NCBI GenBank assembly: GCA_013396995.1
Contig: VWZP01002845.1
Location: 5,844,308 to 5,908,307, forward strand
Reading direction: 5' to 3'
Length of the DNA stretch: 64,000 nt
From: Dicaeum eximium
Taxonomy: Eukaryota > Chordata > Aves > Passeriformes > Dicaeidae
Part shown: one piece after another, positions 23,886 to 35,995 of the stretch
Numbering within the stretch: position 1 is the first letter of the stretch
Layout of the letters: each line of letters opens with the position of its first letter
Notes under the pieces: generated by a model
The model's database searches: none
What the model was told of the DNA's origin: nothing
Seen by the model: only the letters and a program-made list of their open reading frames with translations
Program-made: the position numbers and the translations under genes

Positions 23886-26044
23886 GATGGGAGAAACAAA
23901 CACAAAAAGAGATCTCAAAGCATCACAAAAGGGCACAATGGCATAGAAAACACTGTCCTGCAGAGAGCAGCTTTGAGAGCAAGGATGCCTAAGTGAGACA
24001 GAATTCTCCCAAAAGGGAAGTAATATAAAACAAAAACATCTAAAGCAGTTTTCTTTAAAACTATATTAACACAACAGTCAACTTGATTACATTTTTAACA
24101 CCAACAATTTAATGTCCATGTACTACTCATTAGTAATATTCTGTTTAAAACCACATGGCATGGAAATTTTCTGGAACAAGAAGTTATGTTATTACCAAGG
24201 ACATAGTTCATTTGGGAAAGACTTAGCTTAAAATTTCTTTTTTACTGTACTAAAGCAATTAAAGTAGCCTTTCAATTTCTCTAATTAAAATCACATTAGT
24301 AAATTAAAAAATCCTTTTGCCTTTCAAATGTTGCACAGTAATTTTTGTAATGACTTCCGCCTGAAAATTTAGAATATTTTATTCTCAAGAACATTTCTAA
24401 AAGCTTAACAGCCTTAATGAACAAAAACAAACTATTTAACTGTAAGACTATTTCGTAACAGGTCAGGAAGGAACAAGCTCATGACTTCTAAGCAGTAGTC
24501 TTGAATTATATTGTACGTCTTTCTTAATATGAGAATTTGAGTATGTCAGAATTTAAGGTTTGCTGAGTTTGCTAAATTTTACACAACACATCAGAGGTAA
24601 CAGAGGAACAATTTCTGTGTTTGATATAAAAACTTTCCTGTCCTATGTTTTTGTATTCCTCTGCAAACATATATATTTCAAAATACTACTTCATATCCAT
24701 TACAGACACTTTTCTGAACTTGATAAAAAGTAAGTCAAAACTGGAAATTCACTATTACTGAAGAGCAACATCTAGCACCAAGACTCTGCAATCTGCAAAC
24801 AGGCTAGTGAGTTAGAGCTATGAAATAGAAATCATCATGAGGAGTTCTTTCACTATAATGTAAATATTATATTTCATATAAACATAATTTGTAAGAAACA
24901 AAAGGAGCACGAATTAGTGTTAAATTCAAATTTTATATCACAAGGCCTGGTTTTCCCATGGCTTTCTGTCTAGCATTCTCAGAGCTGCCCCCTGCCCTTA
25001 CCTTTTGCAGCTCACCCAGCTCCCTCACTAGCCCACACAACACTGGGCCCAGCTGGAAGCTGGCTGTGCACTGCCCAGCTAATTGTCTGCCACCTCTCGA
25101 AACACCTACCATACCGAGTACAATCAGAATGCCTTCCACCACAAGCTCTTACTTAAGTCCCTTCTCCACATAATGTTCTTTCTTGCCCGTAAAAGCTAAT
25201 TTGAAGAAAACATACAACTGCAGTTTGAGCTTTCTGTTTTCTTGTCACTTACTCATGGAATGGTCCAGTGTGTTCAAGAGCTACCACGGGAGTGACAGAC
25301 CAACACAAGAAATCTCATTTCTCTAAAGAGCAGGCTAAAGCACACACCAGGGCTGAGGGTAGGGGGAAATAAACAACTTTCGTATTTGAATGCATGATTT
25401 AAATTATTATGTAGCAACCTCATTTCAGTTTGAAGATTAATTCCAAAAGGTAAACTGAACACGGATGAGTAAATATATGCAAGAAATTAAGCAATCGACT
25501 CCCTGCTCCTGATCAGAGAAAAAGAAAAAAAGAACTCTGCAACTGCAATAAGTTTCTTCTAATTTAAAACCTTTGCCTAACTGAATTAAACACTTACAGA
25601 CCTATTCAGATATTAACCCATTACTAAGTAAAAAGCTTGTGTCCTTTCTACTAAAGCACAACCATCTTTTTCTTCACCACACAGAACTCAGATGAACTTA
25701 ATCCTTTTTAAAAAAATGCATGAGAAGTGAGGCTAAATTAATTTCAAAATCTATGTAGCAAGAAGTTAGATGAGAAATCAAGACAAAACAGGCCTCTGAA
25801 TTACAGGGTCTTCATGAGACACAACCAGACTGAAGGGAGTGTGTTACCAGGAGCAGAAGACAACAATTTGCAATGGCAATTCCACTGCCTTCCACATTTA
25901 TTTTCCACATGTTTTGAGTTGCACTCAGTCCCAGTTTCTTCCTAGACAAGATATTCGTTGTGATATCACTATATTAAATGCACTGGCATGTAGAAATCAT
26001 ATTCAATTTTGCAATACAGAGGTTTAATAACTTCTCTTCCCTTC

Positions 26045-26639
26045 TGTCATGGTTTAACCCCAGCCAGTTGCTCTCAGTTTAACAGTTGCTCTCTCTGTCC
26101 CCCACCAGCTGATCAGGGAGAGAATCAAGAGAGTAAAAGATGTAAAACTCACAGGTTGAGATAAAGACAGTTTAATAGGGAAAGCAAAAGCTGCCCACAC
26201 AAGAAAAGCACACCAAGGAATTAATTCACTGCTTCCCACAGGCAGGCAGGTGTTCAGCCATCTCCAGAAGAGCAGGGTTCCATCACACTTAATGGTGACT
26301 TGTGAAGTCAAAGTATTGCACAATCACTCCAAACATCCCACATTCTTCCTCCTTCTTCTCCTTGCTTTATACACTGAGCATGATGTCACAGCCTCTGGAA
26401 TATTCCCCGGTCATTTTGGGTTGCCCATCCCAGCTGTGTCTCCTCCCAAATCTCCCAAGAACCCTCAGTATTCTCCTTGACAATGTCAAAGTACAATAAG
26501 CAGAAAAGGCCATGGCTCTGTGTAGGCCCTGCTCAGCAATAGCATCTCTTAATTATCAACCCTGGGTTAAGCACAAATAGCTCCCTGATAGCCCCTGTGA
26601 AAAAAAAAAACAAACTCTAACATAGCCCAAAACAGAACA
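26045..26639 (-). mobile_element. Endogenous retroviral solo LTR, minus strand, exact 5-bp target duplication
   Basis: In the sense (minus) direction it starts TGTTCTGTTTTGGGC and ends GGGGTTAAACCATGACA. The plus strand begins TGTCATGGTTTAACCCCAGC, a form very common in neoavian birds. It is flanked by CCTTC at 26040-26044 and CCTTC at 26640-26644. Sense-strand TATAAA lies at 26371-26366 and the polyadenylation-like ATTAAA at 26176-26171, in the right order for U3-R-U5. Length 595 bp, no internal genes, so a solo LTR left by recombination between two LTRs. Confidence 0.9.
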
Positions 26640-29600
26640 CCTTCCATCCACAAACAACTGAAAAATCTAATGCAAATAAATTATTGTTTTCAAAAATTAT
26701 GTTAGTGCAGTAGATTGGTCCCAGTCCTGAGTTTGTAATTTTTTACTCATTTTAACCCAGCTAAGTACACAATGAAATGAAAGACTTGCAATTTGGATAA
26801 AAGGGTTCATCTCCACTGTGAGGCCACCTACGCCTGACAGCTGCCTTTAAACCATCAGCTGCATCTAGCACAAGAGGTGAAGAATCTAGCAAGATGCTAC
26901 ACTGCACATACACAACTGGCTGAAGTGGAAATGTATTCGTGTCAGACCAGAAAAATCAGAGGAGTCAAAAGGGAAGAGAAGATAAACCAAGAGGGTGAGA
27001 TGTCACTTAACATCTCACTAAGCCCACGTGTGCCTCACTGGACATGGATCAGATTCGACATCTGGCTGGACTGAACTCTGACTGGAGTACAAATGGACAC
27101 TGCTCTCCAAACCCTCCAGGCATCAGCAACTCCATTTCCACACACATTCTGAAAGGACAGGACATCAAAAGCTTGAATTAGCTTAGATCAACCCATTACA
27201 ATTCAGATTTTGCATGCTTCCTCAGTATTCTTATCTCCCTTTTTCTTCTTTCTTCCCCTCCCATAAAAACTTGCATAACAACTCCATAACAACTTGCCTT
27301 TTGTCTTAAAATTAGAAAGCACTTATCCCAGTAGTCATTGCTGCAGAGGCAAGTGTGGTACAGAAAGACTTAATCAAAGCATTTTTGCTTTTCTTTGCAT
27401 GCTTCCCCGCAGCCACAGAAGTACCACTCCAGGTCAACTCAGACCACCTTCCCCTGGACAGCAGCTGTTAAACTGCATGCAAGAAGTCTGACACTGCCTT
27501 GGCAAGTCAGATTCTTTAAAAAATCATGTAGAGAGCAGATGTGCAGTAACAAACTTGAAACATGACAAACACCATGTGCAATCTTTCCAAACAACAGCAG
27601 AGCACAGCTATTACAAGAGACAAGATGGATTTTTCAAATATTTCAGCTACTGGCAAAAACTCGAAGTACCAGCTGTTCCCCAAACCTGCCTTTTGTCCTT
27701 TCACATCCCCAAAACAGCACTGCAATTTACATGAGTGCTAAAAATATGTACCTGAATTTCATGGTTCTTAATTTAAGTTCTTTACATATTCATTAATACC
27801 ACAAAACAAATTCCAACTCATTAAACAGCCTCCCTACTTGTGAACGTTTACGTATTACATTTTCTCAAAGACACTGTTCAATCCCTTTTTAAGCTCTTCA
27901 GAGATTTCTTCTTATATCCTCTAGTAAAATATGACAAAGCTGAACATTTTACCATGAAAAAGAGCTAGCTATACATCAATTCTAAATTCTCCCTGAATAC
28001 AGTCTGTCCTTCTCAGAGAGCTTTGGAGCTTTCCATTGATGAATCTCCCAGCTCTCTATAAAAAGAGAACATACCATAATTCTCCCTGTATGGAAAAGAG
28101 AAACGAGACACACTGAATACACAGCTTGCCATGAGTAATGACCAGAAGGGATTCCTTTCAGGATTAAGCACCTAAATTTGTATGACTACATATATATGAG
28201 CTCAGCAGAAGCCCAGAGAGCAACCAAATCCCTGCATCTCTTGACAGACACAAGAATGACATGGTGTGCTCAAATATCTCATGTGTAAGCTCTGATAGGC
28301 ACTCACCTAAATTTCAGAGTCTGAATCTAGAACTGCATTTCACCTCATCAAAACCAGAGAAATAGCACTGGTTGGCTCACATCAAGCCACACAATCAAGT
28401 CAAACCACCTCCTCATCACATTTCAACATTTAAAACCTTTACAGACAGTTATGTTTTCCCATACCTAATGTCCTAACAGTCAATTCAACACAGTTTCCAT
28501 CTCTGAATGGCACCCAATTTGGTAATACTGCCATTTCTCCTGTTCAAGTTTGCAACTCCAGATAGCCTGCCATCACCCACCTTCAAGACTCATGTACCTC
28601 CTAAATTGGAATAGAAGAGAATGCAGAAAGGAGAAAGACACCAAGCATCAGCTTTGGAGATGCTCTCCCACCCCATTTTTTTTCTCCATGGAGATGCAAT
28701 GATCAAGATCTCCATGTCCTCCAAAGGCTCTTCATCCTTCAGAAGATGAAAAAAAGACCTACACAGAGAGTAAATACTGCTATCCCTCCCATCCTAATGG
28801 AAGGAAAGGAATAAATAAGCCTTCAATGCGTGCTCCTTTCTGTTTTTTCCTTACCCTAAAGGACTGAGAACCTTACCTACTTGTCATCTCTGAATGTCAT
28901 TTACTACCTGATCAGTAATGACAGGTTAAAAACAAGTCAGAAACAAATAAACCATAACTAGAATATATTCTGGAAATTACTGAATTCAAGAATCATCTAA
29001 AGTAATTCTTCTGTACTTTTAAAAGTGTTGTGGTTTTTTTTTTTCTTTTTTTTTAACTGGCTTCATTCTAACAAGAATCTGAATCCACATTTTGTATACT
29101 GCAAAACAATTCAGAATATTTATCCATCAGTTATTGTCTCAGTGCTGTCTAATACCACAGAATTATTTTTTATCAAAAGGCATCTAAACAATACTAATTT
29201 TTAATAGTCTCTTCTACCTATTTGAATTCTATCAAGTATGCAATTCTCTCTCAGCCACATTACTATGTAATGAGTATCAAAACAAAATATTGTTTTACTA
29301 AACCACAATCACGCTTTAAGTACCAAGTACTTTATTTTTATTAGAGCTACCACAGTCTAAGGGACGTTGTATTCTTTAGTTAATATACACATTTTTACAT
29401 ATTTTACATAATTTTTAATGCAACCCTCTTGGGTTTGATAGGAGTTTGGTGATGCAAGGACAGACTTTTGATACAAATATGCACAAAATCTAATAGAATT
29501 CTATTTCCTAAGGAGAATTAAAAATCATGAACATTTCTTACCCACAACAAACCACATTTGTCAACAATAGATGTAAAGTGAAATGCCTAGAAAATGTCCT

Positions 29601-32600
29601 CCTCACTACAATTTAATATATAGCCAATTCTATCACCATCATTTTCACAGATCTTCCTGACTGCCAGGTCTGTGTGAAAGGAATGACAGTCAAGGCTGGA
29701 ATGAAGGCAGGTTTTTTCCTCTCAGTATCAGACCACCACTTCTGATCTTCTTCTCGCATCATACCAATCTAAGTATTAGCGATGATGAAAAGGGCACAGA
29801 AATTCCTAAAGCTATTTTGTTTCTTTAATAGAGCTCTTCAATGTCTGTTGCAATGAGCTGTTTCTGAAGGTTCACCAACTTGGATGGTTGTTTTGTTTTC
29901 TTTTCTTTATTTGGCAGAATTTTTATCTGCGCTGAGATCTTCAGGGCAGATTTTATGGTCCAGTGGTATTATGAAGGAAATCAAGACATTAAGTAACGAC
30001 AAGAGAAAGGACAACAGGAGAAGGGATGGTAATTAGTTTTGCTTATCTGCAATCTAAAATTTTATGGATCCCTCTTTTCCTAGTCAACCCTTCGTATCTC
30101 CAAAAAAAAGGTGTAAGAAGCAGCACAATAGCTACATCTGTTAACACAGTGGGCCTGCAACACAAAAGTTTGCAGAACCATTAAAAGGTGAACTCATTAA
30201 TTCAGGAATTTCCACTATTTGAAAAGTTGGGAAAGAAAAAAGTGAACAGATGTTCACAGTAGTGAACATTTACAGGTACTTTAAATTTAGTTCTCAATAT
30301 TTTAGATTAACTATAAACATGCATAGAAGAGATAACATTCAAAAATGCAGGAAAAGAGGCCCTGAGGATGAGTCAACCTAACATTTAGGAGCTATTCTTT
30401 CCCTGACACTACAGACTGTAATATGAAAGACTTCAAAATATTATCAATGACTATGATGTCAGAAATTGACTTATTTTCTCTACAGCTTCTAGGATGAGTA
30501 TTTTGGGGTCTTTTACCATTTGTTCTGCAACCCCATGTTTGCATTACATGTCCACTGTAGCTCAAGATGATCTTTGGGCACCTGCTATTCTTTGATAGTG
30601 TCAAAGGTCTCATCAACTTCTGCTTAAATACTTGTGTCTACAGTTCACTGCCAAGTTAGAGTCCCCAGTGAAGAAAACAAGACTGAGGGACCACTTCAAA
30701 GTTAATGCAATAACTTACCCCTCTCAACAGAACTGTAACATTTCAAAGCCACAATCCCAACATTAATTTTTCCCATTTACAATACTTTTCACAGCAGTTT
30801 CTAAGAAAATAAAAAACCTATCAGGAAATACAGACAAATTATGATGAAGTTTCATCTCCTGCTCCAAAATAAGGGATCACATACATGTCACCCAAATAAG
30901 TGACTTCATCACTGTTCGAGAAGAAATAAAGGTATTTCTCACTCTCTGCTAATGAAGCCTTAATTGAAGGTTAACAGTGGTTTATCACAACTTCCAAGCA
31001 GCAGCTTTTCAGACCCAACTGCAACATACCTATGGAATAGAAAATGTATTTCCTGTATTAAGTTCTCACTGTTCAAATTAATGGACTTTGCAATTTATAC
31101 TCACAGAATTTCTTCCATTGCCGAATACGCAAAAATCTTCACCAGTAAATTACATGGGATTTTTTTTACTCCTGTCACTTAATTCTTTATACTTTTTAAA
31201 CATGTCTCATCATTTTCATAAAAGTCAAGGAAAAGCATATACACAGTTTATTTTTCACATTGAAGTACATTTTTTTTAAACACTAGTATTTACTTAATTC
31301 CATCACCCCATTTCTTCACACAATAAGCTTTCCCCAGAACATCCATGCATATCCCTTAACTAGTTTTACCCTTTGTTATTTTTCTCATGCTTATCTTTAC
31401 TCTGAAAACTGAGATCTGAAAGGTGATCTCTTGTATTGTATCACTTTCTTCTGATTATCTCCTCCCTTAGAACAGCTTACAGCACTACAGTAGTAGTTTC
31501 AGACTTCAAGCATTTCATTTACAAATAGCCTTCCTGAATCTGATTTCAGATTTCCATTCCTTAAAATTCTCTTCATTGAAAGAAACACAAAACAATTCAA
31601 GAAATACACTGTGGTACCATTGAACCTGTGTGTTAAGCTTTGAAATCAAATTTCTCCTTCACTAACACATTTTAGTCTTCCTTGACACCCAGTGTTACTC
31701 AGATATCTATTCAGAAATGGATTTGCTTACCTGAAATCTAACAGAAGTTCACAGAGTGCACAGTACAATAGCTTGCTGTACTGAATACAATCGCTCTGCC
31801 AGCATCAGATCCACCCACCCTTTTCTACTCATTCTGTATCAGAACACAGATGATCCAGGGCACCTTCACACATGACTAGAGTCTCTCGCTTCTACATCAC
31901 AAGCTGTCCTTTCTCTAACCAAAATTTTGTTCATTAAGCCAAAACACTAATTACACTTTATCTCAAAAGATGTAAGGCTAAAGGGCACTAAAGAAATCCA
32001 ACCGCGTAAACTGAAAGACATCCAGACATGGTATACTTTTTTCTCTAAAAACAAAAAACTCAGGGTAAAAAAATAAAGTTCATGAAGAGCATAAACTGAA
32101 AAACATGTACATAAGTTTTTTTCACAAATAAGCAAATCTGAATCTGTTTTAACAGAATACTATAACTTGACACTGTGTTTAATGGTAACAGGTTGCCAGT
32201 CACATCAATACAGCTGAATGGGAAAAAAGTTGGTTTCTGCCTGTATGGGTCTAAGTCCAGCCTGGTTACCATTAAATTTATAATTGTTGTATATAAATCA
32301 CATTTTCTCTTCTGCCTTCTTGCTGTAGCCACATGAATGCTCTTAGCACACAGGGAGTCATGGGACCTCCCATTGTTCCTTCCCGCTGAACAAGCGGTGA
32401 CCAGTTCAAAGTACCAACAAAAGATGCCGACACGTTAATCTTGTTCTTAGCGTGATGGCTGCTCATCCTGCTCCTAGTCCCTTCCAGATGGCTCGGTGTG
32501 AAAGGGATGGTGGGATGGGGAACAAGGAATATTCCATGCTGTTCTGAACATCTGTTCCACTGCATTCATACATTAAAAAAAACCAATAAAAACCTTACCA

Positions 32601-33545
32601 CCACTATCAGTTTTACTGTTTCAACCTAACACTGCTAGACTAACACCAAATACAGTGCAAATGTTATGCATGCACATGCGAGAGGAAAAAAATAGTCTTT
32701 TCAAATCACGTAGCAGCATTTGTTACATTGTTGCTATCCTAAGAACCGACTTGTTTCAATCACAAAGCACTTATGCTGCACTGAAAACACCGTTTTCTTT
32801 CATATGACCTTTCTGCATCATACCCCAAGAATTTATTATCATCCCTCTCCTATTCAAGCAAACAGAATTGAACTGAGTCATCATTTGTTTCCCTTTGGTT
32901 TTATTATTTGTCTTTACAGCAAAGATGCACACTACGCATTTGCTGGAGCTTGTTTAAATTTCATTCGTCCAGTTTGGCACAGCAGCTAAAAAATACTTTG
33001 CTTGTGCATTTAAAGAAATAGTGGTAACCTTTTGGTTTTTTAAGCAGAGTTGAAAGAAATGAAAATATAAACACCTTACTACACTGTACTGTCTACCTCT
33101 CAAGTAACATTTACCCTTTAAAAATACCACCTCTTTCTTGAAAACAAGCAGCCAGCCAGAACTCGGAGAAACTCAGAACAGAAAGAAGAGGAAGCAGTGC
33201 TTTGTCCTACAGCACAGGAAAGAAGACTTAGATTGATCATCCCCCCGCTTTTGTATCGTCTTGACATGTGCGAGCCATACGGCTGCTGAATTATTCAGCT
33301 CTTTGTACTTGGAATACCCAATGATTACATGTATGAAAATTTAGAAGTACTGAAACACTGACTGGAAGAGCAGCAGATTGTAAAATCTAATTTTGTTTTG
33401 ACCTTTTAGTACCCTATATGGTAACATTTAGTGAGAAGTACAAACCAGATGAAGTCAAAAGGAACAAAATCACAAAGCAGCAGAGAGCTAGTTATAACAC
33501 CAGGCTAATTAGGTCAGGAACAGCCCTCCACTAGCAGGTCGAAAT

Positions 33546-33568
33546 GTTTCCAGATGTCATCTGGAAAC
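33546..33568. promoter_or_regulatory. Perfect 11-bp palindrome with two E-boxes
   Basis: GTTTCCAGATG at 33546-33556, one T, then its exact reverse complement CATCTGGAAAC at 33558-33568. It contains CAGATG and CATCTG, both bHLH E-box words, and two TTCC/GGAA words of ETS type. The sequence is direct; a regulatory role is only a suggestion. Confidence 0.45.
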
Positions 33569-34980
33569 CGGCTTGGGTCTTAATCAGATGTGAGCAGAGT
33601 TTGTTATGCAGACAGAGCCACGCAATTCTCACTTTCCACAGCGAAACTCAGCAGCCCAGACAGCTGAGAAAATGTCTACAGGCCACTGTCTCAAAACCCA
33701 GAAGTATTCCCGTGAACTGGCTAAGATTAATTAAGCCTTAAAAGTAAATCATGGTTCAAGTAACTTGCTGTGTACTCCAAGACTGCAACATACATACTGC
33801 AATACTAGTGATTCCCACCTGTTTAGTACCTGTTAATTTTTTTAGCATAGTAATACCACAAAGCAACAAATAATAATTTTTTTTAAAAATTAAAATATCA
33901 CAAAACCAAGAGAGTTGCCGTTTAATAAACATTGGTACTTAATTAACAATTAACCATACCAGGATATTTCCCACCTCAAGGAAATTTCTTTGTTCCCTAC
34001 CCACCTATGGTAGTCCAAAAAGCATCATTACAAACAAACTCCTTCTTCAGCTATCTAACAATTAAAATAGTAAGACAAAGAGTGGCTTTTCATGTCCCAA
34101 TTTACGATGCACCACTGAGAAAGTACTCTAAGTATGATTGTTTCAATAGCCCCTTGAATGATGGCATTAAACACCTTGCAGTGCTTACTTTAAGCCTGCT
34201 TTGGGTATCTGACGCACATTCTTTGAAGAGTTTAGAGTTATATAGTTATAACTGCAACAATATTGTTATATTGTTATAATGCAACAATACAATTGCATTC
34301 TTTCTACACTACAGAAATGGAAAAATTCTGTGACAAGAACCATTATCATATAATTTCTTTACACTGCTTCAGACAATTTGATGCTGGAACAACTCGCAAT
34401 AGAATATTGATAGTCTGCAACTGTAAACAAGCCTTTTCTTAGTGTTTCAGACTACAATAATTTACAAATAGCTCCTGCAGACCATTTAAAGCACATTTGT
34501 CCCAGCCTTCCTCCTTCACAAACAGCAAGGGTTATCAGAAGCAAGTGCCTTGATTATATAAAGAAAACCTAAGTTGCAGCTAGGCTTGCTGACTTACATT
34601 GATCCCATTTAACAGAGCCTTGCTGGATTTAAAGCACTCGAAATAACTGTCTGGGTCACAGTCCATGTGATAAAGGCCACCTGGTGAGGCCTCAGGAGCC
34701 CTCCTGCAGGGACAACATGCCATTCAGATACTCCAATGACCTTAAGCTAAACCAGAAGCAAATTCAGTAATTTGTTTCTCAGAACTCCAATTAACCTTAA
34801 ATTGGAAGGGAAAGTAAAAAAGGGATCAAGGATTCCATTTTTTGTCAAATAATATCCATTTTATGGCAATACACAGTGTTCCCCGTTTCCTATATATCAT
34901 ATTCACCACGAAAAACCTTTTAAAACAGGATTTTTCCAGCAGAAAAAATCTGTTCTTAAACTCTTTTGCTCCCAGCAGTT

Positions 34981-35075
34981 AATCTAAAATGTCACATGGA
35001 AGTGTTACATTTTCACATAATTCAGTTAATCCAAAATTTAAAACGTCACAGGGAAGTGTCAAGTTTTCTTATAGC
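34981..35075. repeat. Diverged two-copy tandem duplication, 54-bp period
   Basis: The word GTCACATGGAAGTGTTAC at 34991 recurs as GTCACAGGGAAGTGTCAAG at 35045, with similar AATC-AAAAT sequence before and TTTTC after each copy. No element assignment. Confidence 0.6.
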
Positions 35076-35929
35076 TCTTTTCCATACAAGAAACCCTCTG
35101 GGTGTCACGTATGCATATACACACAAGTACACTTCGTGTACATTTATGTTCTATATATAGCACATGCCATTAATACACATTTATTATACATATGACACAG
35201 AGATGATGGAAGAGACCAGTAATGTAGGTCAAACAGCAAAAGAAAAAGCACTCAAGATTAATGCTGACTTGCTGTGATACATTCTGCACCTCTGCTCCCA
35301 ACAAACCTCCTCCATTCCCAGTTCTCGCCAGGTAGAAAGACTTTACCACTGGCAAACACCTGCAATGATGCTTTTTCAGGCTACCACACTATATATCACC
35401 ATCTTTAAAATACTTTGCAGTCAAAGCAACTTCAATATCCATCTGAACAGCCACACAACAGCAGCAAACATTTCCTGGTATGTGTCAGGAAACACAGGGA
35501 CAACCCACAAAGATTTAAATTATTACAAAATAAAGCAACATTCCTGGAGTCCCTCAAGGTGAAGCTTTATACACACACCACAAACTGTCCTGATTTTGAC
35601 ACTCCTACCAACACTTGACTTTACCTATATATCAGAATCCTGAAAATGGCAACTAGTCTACGTGGGGGAAAAACAGATTTATTTTGGGTGCTTCCATGGA
35701 AAAACTGAACTAAATATTTTGTGTCTAGATCCAACAGCTGAGTCTAAGTGAATTGAAAATTCCCAACTATTTTTATCCTGAGCCAAGTGTGCCATCTGTT
35801 CCCATGAAGTCCATCTTCTGGAAGCTACTGTACTACAGCATTATCACAAAGTGCCATGCAATCCAGGACTGGTGTACAAATCAAGAATGATACTATGAGT
35901 GACAGAAAGCAACACTCAGGACAGTCATA

Positions 35930-35995
35930 AAAATAAACAAAGAAAAACAACACAAAAAAACCAACCCACCACCCACAAAAAAAAATCACCACAAA
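35930..35995. repeat. A/C-rich low-complexity tract
   Basis: Runs of A broken by CC and CAC (for example CCAACCCACCACCCACAAAA). Like the other G/T-rich patches of this window but in reverse orientation. Confidence 0.7.
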
